Below, piece by piece: positions 1 through 4,687 of a DNA stretch of 9,456 nucleotides. Origin of the DNA: an uncultured Sutterella sp. (lineage in GTDB: Bacteria; Pseudomonadota; Gammaproteobacteria; Burkholderiales; Burkholderiaceae_F); NCBI GenBank assembly GCA_905201055.1, contig CAJKMT010000051.1, forward strand, positions 1-9,456, read 5' to 3'. A program made the translations under genes and the position numbers. Position 1 is the stretch's first letter, and each line of letters begins with the position of its first letter. Below the pieces are notes generated by a model, which worked only from the letters and a program-made list of their open reading frames with translations, did not search any database and was not told the origin of the DNA.

Positions 1-43
1 CCCCTGCCTTTCTAATATAGAACTCTCCAACGATGTTTGGACT
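1..43 (-). CDS. Start of a tail-fibre C-terminal cassette running off the left edge (cassette 0)
   Basis: Read leftward from site 1, the minus strand encodes VWSPNIVGEFYIRKAG, the same opening as the cassette that leaves site 4 on the minus strand (1137-1376). Positions 2-51 are identical to 1335-1384. Only about 14 codons are visible, so its body and end are unknown. It implies that the array continues to the left and that plus-strand cassette 1 is not currently attached to the fibre's constant region. Confidence 0.6.
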
Positions 44-51
44 CCAAACAT
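33..51 (+). repeat. Recombination site 1, intact
   Basis: The 19-bp sequence ATGTTTGGACTCCAAACAT has perfect 8-bp inverted arms around the asymmetric spacer ACT. It is read in frame on both strands, as VWTPN rightward and VWSPN leftward, so crossover in the spacer keeps the reading frame. It has the same orientation as site 4 and the opposite orientation to site 3. Confidence 0.85.
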
Positions 52-271
52 TGAAGGCGGATTAGCTCACGGAGGCATTGATTATGCTACGTCAGCCAGT
101 GGTGCTTTTGAACACGATACCCCATTAACTTCCACCGTTTACTTCTGGTCTGGATCAGGAGGAAACGGAGAATCTGGTTTTTCATTTCAAGCATCAAGAG
201 ACAATGCGATCTATGCTAGTGATCACGTACAGGCTCCAGCTCTGCAAACTTTGGCCTGCATTAAAGTTTGA
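41..271 (+). CDS. Tail-fibre C-terminal cassette 1
   Basis: Seventy-six codons plus a TGA stop run from the spacer codon of site 1 (VWTPNIEGGLAHGG...). The body is rich in Gly, Ser and Thr, as expected for a receptor-binding tip. It finishes with QASRDNAIYASD, then QAPALQTLACIKV, which fits the family ending. There is no start codon or ribosome site of its own. The frame stays open leftward to base 2, but that stretch is the antisense of cassette 0, so I treat the extension as chance. Its last 11 bases overlap the end of cassette 2. Confidence 0.75.
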   Translation, partial: TPNIEGGLAHGGIDYATSASGAFEHDTPLTSTVYFWSGSGGNGESGFSFQASRDNAIYASDHVQAPALQTLACIKV

Positions 272-491
272 TGCACACGAGAGCTTGAAGTGCTGATACC
301 TGCAGATTCGCTCCGGTCACGTATTCTGCAGATCCCCGGGAAGCATCTAAAGTCATTTCGCATGGGAATGGACCACCAGAACCTCCGCCAACTAATGGTC
401 CTGCTCCGAGTGATTCCCACTCGATGACTCCGCTTCCGGGGTAATCCATCCAGGCTGGGACGTACTGCTTAAAGCTTTCAATGTTTGGGAA
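261..491 (-). CDS. Tail-fibre C-terminal cassette 2
   Basis: This cassette reads leftward from site 2 with the opening FPNIESFKQYVPAWMDYPG, and ends in TLDASRGSAEYVTGANLQ, then VSALQALVCIKL and TAA. It belongs to the same family as its neighbours by its ending, but the body differs. Because site 2 has a 7-bp spacer instead of 3 bp, the phase between its outer arm and this cassette is shifted by one base (4 bp extra). A simple exchange with a canonical site would therefore be out of frame. An ATG lies in frame inside the site (MFGYFPN), without a convincing ribosome site. Confidence 0.7.
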   Translation of the reverse strand, partial: FPNIESFKQYVPAWMDYPGSGVIEWESLGAGPLVGGGSGGPFPCEMTLDASRGSAEYVTGANLQVSALQALVCIKL

Positions 492-503
492 GTATCCAAA
501 CAT
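481..503. repeat. Recombination site 2, with expanded 7-bp spacer
   Basis: The arms ATGTTTGG (481-488) and CCAAACAT (496-503) are perfect, but the spacer is GAAGTAT instead of ACT. The four extra bases break the VW.PN reading frame in both directions and remove spacer homology with the other sites. The site is probably inactive with the rest, or recombines only with another site of the same kind outside the window. Confidence 0.8.
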
Positions 504-720
504 CACGGGGCAAACAACCTATGGGACCTTTCAAGGAAGCTCTCCATCAGGTTTTATTGGAGCACTATACAATGCCGGTCGGAACGGACAAGGGAATCTT
601 ATTTCAGGTGGTAATTACTGGACTTCAATCGGTTTAGATGCGAGTAAATCAGACTCAACTTACGAAAGCGATAAAGTTCAAGTTTCAAGTTTGCAGGTTC
701 TGGCCTGTATTAAAGTTTGA
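493..720 (+). CDS. Tail-fibre C-terminal cassette 3
   Basis: This cassette reads rightward from site 2 (YPNITGQTTYGTFQGSSPSG...) to LDASKSDSTYESDKVQ, then VSSLQVLACIKV and TGA. It shares the family ending and the Gly/Ser-rich body. Like cassette 2 it is out of phase with the outer arm of site 2. Its terminal 11 bases (TTAAAGTTTGA) are the same string as at the end of cassette 1 and overlap cassette 4. Confidence 0.7.
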   Translation, partial: YPNITGQTTYGTFQGSSPSGFIGALYNAGRNGQGNLISGGNYWTSIGLDASKSDSTYESDKVQVSSLQVLACIKV

Positions 721-922
721 TACACGTTAGAACACTTAAAGCAGACACCTGCAACTTATCACCAGAGTACAAAGCATTTCCGTCAGACGCATTAAAAACG
801 ATTGATTTATTGTCGTAAGGCGCTGTCTGAGCGCCAGTATCCTTCTCACCTTGGCTGAAAACACCGGAAAGGTACTGCCAGTGCGAATGAAGTGTCGTAA
901 ATTCTCCCGTCATGTTTGGAGT
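710..922 (-). CDS. Tail-fibre C-terminal cassette 4
   Basis: The cassette reads leftward from site 3 as VWTPNMTGEFTTLHSHWQYL and ends in FNASDGNALYSGDKLQVSAL, then SVLTCIKL and TAA. An open frame extends upstream to 1009 on the minus strand, but that part is antisense to cassette 5 and is not expected to be the true protein. The cassette would be 70 codons plus a stop when joined through site 3. Confidence 0.75.
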   Translation of the reverse strand, partial: TPNMTGEFTTLHSHWQYLSGVFSQGEKDTGAQTAPYDNKSIVFNASDGNALYSGDKLQVSALSVLTCIKL

Positions 923-930
923 CCAAACAT
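912..930 (-). repeat. Recombination site 3, intact and inverted
   Basis: The sequence ATGTTTGGAGTCCAAACAT is identical to site 1 in its arms, with spacer AGT, the reverse complement of ACT. It is therefore inverted relative to sites 1 and 4. Pairing with site 1 would invert about 0.88 kb, and pairing with site 4 about 0.45 kb. Confidence 0.85.
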
Positions 931-1147
931 TTATGGGAAAACTCGATACGCCGCTTGGCTTGATGATGCGGCATCGACCGGACCGTTCTCCGCTGATCCA
1001 GATCAGCAAAGACTTTATCCAATGTATAACAGCTCGTCAGCTTACTACACGGGGCTTATTTTTGATGCCCATGATGCTAACTCGATCTATGCAGGAACTT
1101 CGCTACAAATTTCGGCACTTCAGACTCTAGTCTGCATTAAATCTTAA
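920..1147 (+). CDS. Tail-fibre C-terminal cassette 5
   Basis: The cassette reads rightward from site 3 as VWSPNIYGKTRYAAWLDDA, through TGPFSADPDQQ, to FDAHDANSIYAGTSLQ, then ISALQTLVCIKS and TAA. It is visibly related along its whole length to cassette 9 (NGKTIYSAWLSVAS...), so these two look like diverged copies of one tip type. Upstream codons back to 851 are open but antisense to cassette 4. Confidence 0.75.
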   Translation, partial: SPNIYGKTRYAAWLDDAASTGPFSADPDQQRLYPMYNSSSAYYTGLIFDAHDANSIYAGTSLQISALQTLVCIKS

Positions 1148-1376
1148 TACAGACTAATGCACACAAAGAGGCTGATTGAACCGTTTGACCTGCATAAATG
1201 TCATTTGAATCAGAGGCATCGAAAGAGACAACTGTCCCCACATTCGCTGTTTCAGAGGCACTGTGCCCTTGTCCTTCTTTTCGGGCTGAAAAGGGTCCTG
1301 TTCCATAGGAATCATTTCCTGTGTTTCCAAAGTACCCTGCCTTTCTAATATAGAACTCTCCAACGATGTTTGGACT
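1137..1376 (-). CDS. Tail-fibre C-terminal cassette 6
   Basis: The cassette reads leftward from site 4 as VWSPNIVGEFYIRKAGYFG, through TGPFSARKEGQGHS, and ends in FDASDSNDIYAGQTVQSASL, then CALVCIKI and TAA. Its first 50 bases including the site are duplicated at the left edge of the window (2-51), so cassette 0 starts with the same residues. The open frame upstream to 1487 is antisense to cassette 7. Confidence 0.75.
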   Translation of the reverse strand, partial: SPNIVGEFYIRKAGYFGNTGNDSYGTGPFSARKEGQGHSASETANVGTVVSFDASDSNDIYAGQTVQSASLCALVCIKI

Positions 1377-1384
1377 CCAAACAT
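1366..1384 (+). repeat. Recombination site 4, intact
   Basis: ATGTTTGGACTCCAAACAT is identical to site 1 and in the same orientation. With site 1 it forms a direct pair 1333 bp apart, for which deletion, not inversion, would be expected. With site 3 it forms an inverted pair. Confidence 0.85.
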
Positions 1385-1610
1385 CGTAGGTTCTTACGGC
1401 ATACAAGGCGACATTGGAGCCATGCACCCTGCTGCAGAACTCAGTGGAGCGTTTGGCAAGGGGGAATCTAGACTTCATGCAATTCAAGGTACCACTGTTG
1501 GGGGATCTTTTGACCTTTCAATTGAGGCATCTCGTTGCTCAAGTGAATATGCGACTGGAGCTACTTTGCAACCGTCAGCCTTGTCTGTGCTTTGTTGCAT
1601 TAAATTTTGA
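1374..1610 (+). CDS. Tail-fibre C-terminal cassette 7
   Basis: The cassette reads rightward from site 4 as VWTPNIVGSYGIQGDIGAM and ends in IEASRCSSEYATGATLQPSA, then LSVLCCIKF and TGA. Its final third resembles that of its convergent partner cassette 8 (SAEYVTGGTLQPSALQVLCCIK), suggesting gene conversion or a shared origin of the ends. The terminal 11-bp overlap with cassette 8 is TTAAATTTTGA. Confidence 0.75.
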   Translation, partial: TPNIVGSYGIQGDIGAMHPAAELSGAFGKGESRLHAIQGTTVGGSFDLSIEASRCSSEYATGATLQPSALSVLCCIKF

Positions 1611-1851
1611 TGCAACAAAGGACCTGTAAGGCCGAAGGCTGTAAAGTGCCGCCGGTCACATATTCGGCCGACACTTTCGATGGATCAAAACCAATTAAAT
1701 TTGGTTTGTTGCCATCAGCCGTACCATTGAAAGATGCGTTATCGTTGAATTTCTCCGTTGTCTGATAGAAGGCACCTTCGAGCGCATATCGATTGCTCTG
1801 ATACGTGATGCCCATGTATGGCCAAGCCATTTTACTAACCATGTTTGGACT
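1600..1851 (-). CDS. Tail-fibre C-terminal cassette 8
   Basis: The cassette reads leftward from half-site 5 as SPNMVSKMAWPYMGITYQSN and ends in FDPSKVSAEYVTGGTLQPSA, then LQVLCCIKI and TAA. At 83 codons it is the longest visible cassette. The residue before SPN is Phe in place of the usual Trp, because the outer arm of the site is missing here. It lies head to tail behind cassette 9 on the same strand, which breaks the convergent-pair pattern. Confidence 0.72.
   Translation of the reverse strand, partial: SPNMVSKMAWPYMGITYQSNRYALEGAFYQTTEKFNDNASFNGTADGNKPNLIGFDPSKVSAEYVTGGTLQPSALQVLCCIKI
1841..1851 (+). repeat. Recombination half-site 5
   Basis: One arm plus spacer, ATGTTTGGACT, is intact, but the other arm is replaced by the 3' end of cassette 9 (AAACCTTTATGC...). 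The stop codon TAG of cassette 9 (1852-1850, minus) shares two bases with the spacer. This looks like a deletion junction that removed a right arm and a plus-strand partner cassette. Confidence 0.7.
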
Positions 1852-2074
1852 AAACCTTTATGCAAACCAGAGTTTGCAATGCAGAAAGCTGTAGCTTATC
1901 TCCGTTGTAAAGGGAGTTAGCTGAATTGGCATTGAAAAGTAATCCCAAAGTCGATGACGCTCCATCTGCGTTAGGGAATCTCCCCTGTTCGCTCTCGTCA
2001 GGTACAAACGGAGGTGTTGTACTCGCTACAGAAAGCCAAGCAGAATAGATCGTTTTCCCATTCATGTTTGGGGA
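1850..2074 (-). CDS. Tail-fibre C-terminal cassette 9 (terminal)
   Basis: The cassette reads leftward from site 6 as SPNMNGKTIYSAWLSVAS and ends in FNANSANSLYNGDKLQLSAL, then QTLVCIKV and TAG. It resembles cassette 5 throughout. The site in front of it now reads V-stop-S-P-N, so the cassette can be used only if exchange replaces the outer arm. An in-frame ATG sits at 2065 (minus), but I see no good ribosome site. It has no convergent partner. Confidence 0.7.
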   Translation of the reverse strand, partial: SPNMNGKTIYSAWLSVASTTPPFVPDESEQGRFPNADGASSTLGLLFNANSANSLYNGDKLQLSALQTLVCIKV

Positions 2075-2082
2075 TTAAACAT
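2064..2082. repeat. Recombination site 6, decayed terminal copy
   Basis: ATGTTTGGGGATTAAACAT keeps the 19-bp length and one perfect arm (2064-2071), but the spacer is GGA and the second arm has TT in place of CC. It is the outermost site on the recombinase side. The changes create TAA in the minus-strand VW.PN frame. Confidence 0.7.
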
Positions 2083-2083
2083 C

Positions 2084-2117
2084 GCTCCGAAACCCCTTAA
2101 GCTACGGGCTTCGGAGC
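2084..2117. repeat. Inverted repeat at the shufflon boundary
   Basis: GCTCCGAA (2084-2091) and TTCGGAGC (2110-2117) form an 8-bp perfect inverted repeat, with CCC/GGG able to extend the stem inside. A second small palindrome, TGTGCTCAGCACA, follows directly at 2118-2130. No T-run follows on either strand, so a classical intrinsic terminator is not supported. It could be a transcript 3' structure for the converging recombinase and fibre transcripts, or a protein-binding site next to the last crossover site. Confidence 0.45.
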
Positions 2118-2146
2118 TGTGCTCAGCACAGGGGCATTTTGACCAC

Positions 2147-3319
2147 TTAAAAAGGCGAAACGCCCATGCCGGAGGGGTTCTCTTCTAAAAGTCCAGCACT
2201 GGCAGCACAAAAGAGAACGTAGGAACTCCACTTCTCCATGACCATTCGTCTGGACTCTAAGAAGTCTGACCGCTGATACGCTCGATAAACCTTGTCGCCA
2301 GCCACGTGCGACAGGCAAGATTCGGCGATCTCAAAGCTAACCCCGTTATCGGCCATCCAGCAGCGAGCCATTGACCTGAAGCCGTGGGGAACAATTTGAC
2401 CGCCCAAATCAGTGTGCAAAAGATATTTTGCGAGAGCTTGCTTGCTGATGTGGCCGTTGGATTTTCTGCCGGCGAAAATGAACTTGTTTCTCGGGTGCGG
2501 AGAGAACGACTTCTCCCGTTCAAGGAGTTTCTTCATTAGAGACGACAAAGGTACTCGGTGCTGTCGTCTCTTTTTCATGCTCTCCGCAGGAATCGTGATG
2601 ACATCGTGATCAATCCACGACTTTTCGAGCATCGCAACCTCGCCCGGTCGGAGCATCGAACAGAGCGAGAAAAGAAAGTAGTTTTGTAGGCGTGGCGGTG
2701 CGTCTTTCATGACTCGCATGACAGAGGGCAGCATCCGCCAATCAAGCGATGGCATCGGATGGCTTACTGCCGGTGCGAAGGCTTTAGAGATTTTTGAGAT
2801 CGGATTATGTGAGATATAACCGGCAAAGACCGCCAGATCAAGGATTTCACGAAGACGCATCAGCACGTGCTTAAGTGTGCACTGATGACCTCTAGCCTCA
2901 ATGCTACGTACTGTCTTAATGACTAGCGGAGCGGTGATTTCGTCAAGTTGATGATTTCCGAGATGTTGAATTAGATGTCTGTGAATTGTCCTTCGCTCTC
3001 GATCATAGCTCACGATTCGACCTTTCTTAGCACTACACCACAACTGAAAGGCGTCGTTGAGGTTGTAACTTTTGATCGGATCGATATCGAACGCTTTTTG
3101 TCTTTTTCTCGCTTCAGCTTTTGCTTGCTGAAGTCCTAGGTCTGGGAAGTGACCTAGCGTTAAATCAATGATTCTACCGTTTTGGGGGACTCGCAAGACC
3201 CAAGACTTAGTGCCTGAAGGGTGAACTCTTAGAGTAAGCCCTTTCTCCATTGCGATTGAAAAACGTTTTTCTCGCGGCTTGAGTGCCGCAATTTTTTTAC
3301 TTGTAAGGGTGCTCTTCAT
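2147..3319 (-). CDS. Tyrosine recombinase with DUF4102-type N-terminus, probable shufflon recombinase
   Basis: A complete 390-residue site-specific recombinase. Residues 1-80 resemble the DUF4102 arm-binding domain of P4-type integrases (KIAALKPREKRF, GLTLRVHPSGTKSWVLR, LTLGHFPDLGLQQAKAEARK). A SAM-like core-binding region follows at about 85-180, then the catalytic domain: Arg224 in MLRPGE, Lys249/250, His312 and Arg315 in HGFR, His338 in LSHVAGDK, and nucleophile Tyr348 in AYQR. All catalytic residues are present, so it should be active. The start is chosen from AGGAG at 3325-3329 (minus), five bases before ATG. The gene ends 65 bp from the last shufflon site and reads toward the array. Shuffling the fibre ends is inferred from position; the alternative is that it is the prophage integrase, which seems less likely because it lies more than 3 kb from the candidate attachment site and inside the late region. 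Confidence 0.88.
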   Translation of the reverse strand: MKSTLTSKKIAALKPREKRFSIAMEKGLTLRVHPSGTKSWVLRVPQNGRIIDLTLGHFPDLGLQQAKAEARKRQKAFDIDPIKSYNLNDAFQLWCSAKKGRIVSYDRERRTIHRHLIQHLGNHQLDEITAPLVIKTVRSIEARGHQCTLKHVLMRLREILDLAVFAGYISHNPISKISKAFAPAVSHPMPSLDWRMLPSVMRVMKDAPPRLQNYFLFSLCSMLRPGEVAMLEKSWIDHDVITIPAESMKKRRQHRVPLSSLMKKLLEREKSFSPHPRNKFIFAGRKSNGHISKQALAKYLLHTDLGGQIVPHGFRSMARCWMADNGVSFEIAESCLSHVAGDKVYRAYQRSDFLESRRMVMEKWSSYVLFCAASAGLLEENPSGMGVSPF

Positions 3320-3911
3320 GTTGACTCCTATCTACTACTTTGACCAAGACGGCTATTTTTCTCGCATCGGTCGAGCTCAAAAGCTTGAAGATGGATCGGT
3401 TTTGATGCCGACTGATGCAACAGAAATCAAACCGGATGATGAGAAGATCAAATCTCATTTTGCAAAATGGAATGGAGATTCGGGTGTTTGGGAATACGAA
3501 GTGAAGCCGACTTCCGCTGCCGACTTCATCGGTTTGCATATCTCTCACAAGAGTCAGACAGAACATGACCGCGAAATGCGCAAACTGCTTCAAGATCTCG
3601 TGAAAGCAGACTCTGAGCACTACAAAGTGATCCGAGGGAGCAAAGAAGAAGGCCTGTGGTGGGGTGTCGAAAAGATCCCCGAAAAGACTCAGGACGAGAA
3701 AGACCTCGAAGCCGCAAAGCAGGAAGAGCAAGAGCTTCAGTCTTTCCTCAGCTCGACCGACTACGTAGCCGCCAAGCTCGCAGAAGGCGTGGCAACCAAG
3801 GAAGAGTATGCAGACGTACTGCAACAGCGAGCAGAAGCCCGAGACCGCATCAATGCACTCCGTGCTTCTCAGGAAACTTTGACCGCAAAGATTCAAGAGG
3901 CTAAAGCATGA
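3318..3911 (+). CDS. Tail fibre assembly-like protein
   Basis: A 197-residue protein starting MLTPIYYFDQDGYFSRIGRA. The N-terminal pattern (YYFDQDGY, LPTDATEIKP-like VLMPTDATEIKP, then WNGDSGVWEYE) is what phage tail-fibre assembly or fibre-tip chaperone proteins show. The C-terminal third (about 130-197) is a charged helix with LSSTDYVAAKLAEGVATKEE and RDRINALRAS, also typical. Such proteins help fold or attach the fibre tip, which fits a gene placed just after the fibre-end array. I choose ATG 3318, with AAGGG at 3305-3309 eight bases upstream, over an in-frame TTG at 3279 that would lie inside the recombinase. The start codon overlaps the recombinase start on the other strand. It is followed by an ATGA overlap with the next gene. 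The family call is by resemblance only. Confidence 0.68.
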   Translation: MLTPIYYFDQDGYFSRIGRAQKLEDGSVLMPTDATEIKPDDEKIKSHFAKWNGDSGVWEYEVKPTSAADFIGLHISHKSQTEHDREMRKLLQDLVKADSEHYKVIRGSKEEGLWWGVEKIPEKTQDEKDLEAAKQEEQELQSFLSSTDYVAAKLAEGVATKEEYADVLQQRAEARDRINALRASQETLTAKIQEAKA

Positions 3912-4456
3912 TAAAGCTTGTCCTGAAATGGATTGCTTTGATCCTTCCGTCACTCTTCATGGCAGTTTTTGCCCGGATCCTCTGTCCAATTCTTCCGCTT
4001 TTTGCCAGTGAAGACGGTTGGCTACCGAAGTGGCTTTGGTGGTTCCAGACTCCTTTTGACAGCCTGGATGGTGACGAAGGATCATGGGAGCGCAACCCTG
4101 GGACGGGTAAATGGGATACGTACAAGCGTCGTGTCGCTTGGCTCTGGAGAAATTCCGCCTACGGCTTCGATATGCGCGTGTGCGGTATCAAAGTCGATCC
4201 CGATGCCGATCGGATTATCCATATCGGCAACGAAGATATCGGCGACAACACCGGAATTTCGGGCAGTTGCCGCTGGTATGCCTTCAAAGGCGAATCCGAC
4301 GAGGTTATCGCATGGCAGTTCATGTTCGTGTGGCACTACGACATCTTCAAATGGCACAAATGCGTTCGCATAGGCGCGGGATGGAAGATTTGGAGCGAAG
4401 AAAAGCTCTATGACGAACCGGCGCAATACTGGATTTACTTTAATCCTCTTAAATAA
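3908..4456 (+). CDS. Membrane-anchored phage protein of unknown function (possibly DUF7338-like)
   Basis: A 182-residue protein. Residues 4-31 form one long hydrophobic segment (LVLKWIALILPSLFMAVFAR, continuing ILCPILPLF), followed by a soluble, Trp-rich domain: LPKWLWWFQTPFDSLDGDEGS, RRVAWLWRNSAYGFD, GISGSCRWYAFKGE, WQFMFVWHYDIFKWHKCVR. The Trp-flanked LWRNSAYGF motif and the overall layout recall a family of uncharacterised phage proteins, which I believe carries the label DUF7338; I could not check this. The start overlaps the previous stop as ATGA, so translation is likely coupled. Its place between tail-fibre assembly and lysis genes suggests a late-expressed accessory role, for example in lysis control or superinfection exclusion, but nothing in the sequence proves either. 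Confidence 0.75.
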   Translation: MIKLVLKWIALILPSLFMAVFARILCPILPLFASEDGWLPKWLWWFQTPFDSLDGDEGSWERNPGTGKWDTYKRRVAWLWRNSAYGFDMRVCGIKVDPDADRIIHIGNEDIGDNTGISGSCRWYAFKGESDEVIAWQFMFVWHYDIFKWHKCVRIGAGWKIWSEEKLYDEPAQYWIYFNPLK

Positions 4457-4468
4457 GGAGAATTCGAA

Positions 4469-4669
4469 ATGACAAAAACGGAACTTAAAGAAATGCTTAA
4501 GCAACTCGGTGCACGTGCTGAAAGCGTAGCGGGCGAGATTATGGAAAAAGTAGAAGAAGAAAAAGCAGAACTCGACTCTTCGACACGCAGAAAAGTCCGT
4601 GCCTTTTGGCTTCCTGTCGGTTTTATCCTTGGTGTTGCAGTGACTCTCGTTGCTCAACTTGCTTTCTAA
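4469..4669 (+). CDS. Small single-span membrane protein of the lysis region
   Basis: Sixty-six residues with a strong ribosome site (AAGGAG at 4455-4460, eight bases before ATG). Residues 1-43 form a charged amphipathic helix (KTELKEMLKQLGARAESVAG and EKVEEEKAELDSSTRRK); residues 45-66 are one transmembrane segment (RAFWLPVGFILGVAVTLVAQ). The C-terminus lies in or at the membrane, with a positively charged RRK stop on the cytoplasmic side, so this is a tail-anchored type protein. Position between a membrane protein and the holin suggests a holin accessory or antiholin-like part, which is inference. I do not recognise the family. Confidence 0.75.
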   Translation: MTKTELKEMLKQLGARAESVAGEIMEKVEEEKAELDSSTRRKVRAFWLPVGFILGVAVTLVAQLAF

Positions 4670-4687
4670 TAATAGCGGGAGCGTGAG

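Larger units (their letters stand above)
1..2117. other. Tail-fibre C-terminal shufflon (multi-cassette inversion array), left end outside the window
   Basis: This array of alternative C-terminal coding cassettes for a phage tail fibre is punctuated by six copies or remnants of a palindromic site at 33, 481, 912, 1366, 1841 and 2064. Between intact or near-intact sites, each segment holds two cassettes reading inward from the two sites and ending tail to tail with an 11-bp overlap of their stop regions (261-271, 710-720, 1137-1147, 1600-1610). No cassette has its own ribosome site; each becomes a protein end only when recombination places it behind the constant fibre part. All end in a peptide like LQ.SAL..L.CIK., preceded by a FDAS..N..Y.G-like stretch. 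The organisation matches the known R64 plasmid pilV shufflon, but here the ends belong to a tail fibre. None of the visible cassettes is joined to a constant region in this arrangement. The function is inferred from architecture and the recombinase next door. Confidence 0.85.

Noticed and set aside
2..271. Open plus-strand frame through site 1 taken as the live end of the fibre gene
   Set aside because: The part before the site (PCLSNIELSND) is the exact antisense of a cassette head also found at 1335-1384, so the open frame is probably chance. It cannot be fully excluded without sequence to the left.
33..2082. CRISPR array because of regularly recurring short palindromes
   Set aside because: The intervals are 200-450 bp and coding, the repeats alternate in orientation, and there is no leader or Cas gene.
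1..2117. A diversity-generating retroelement varying the fibre ends
   Set aside because: No reverse transcriptase and no template/variable repeat pair is visible. The cassettes differ along their whole bodies and sit between recombination sites.
3279..3317. TTG start extending the fibre-assembly gene by 13 residues
   Set aside because: ATG 3318 has a better ribosome site, and the extra residues are hydrophobic and unlike the start of this family.
3297..3953. Long minus-strand open frame opposite the fibre-assembly gene
   Set aside because: It is the mirror of a well-supported coding gene, is rich in Cys and Phe as antisense frames often are, and has no ribosome site I can support.
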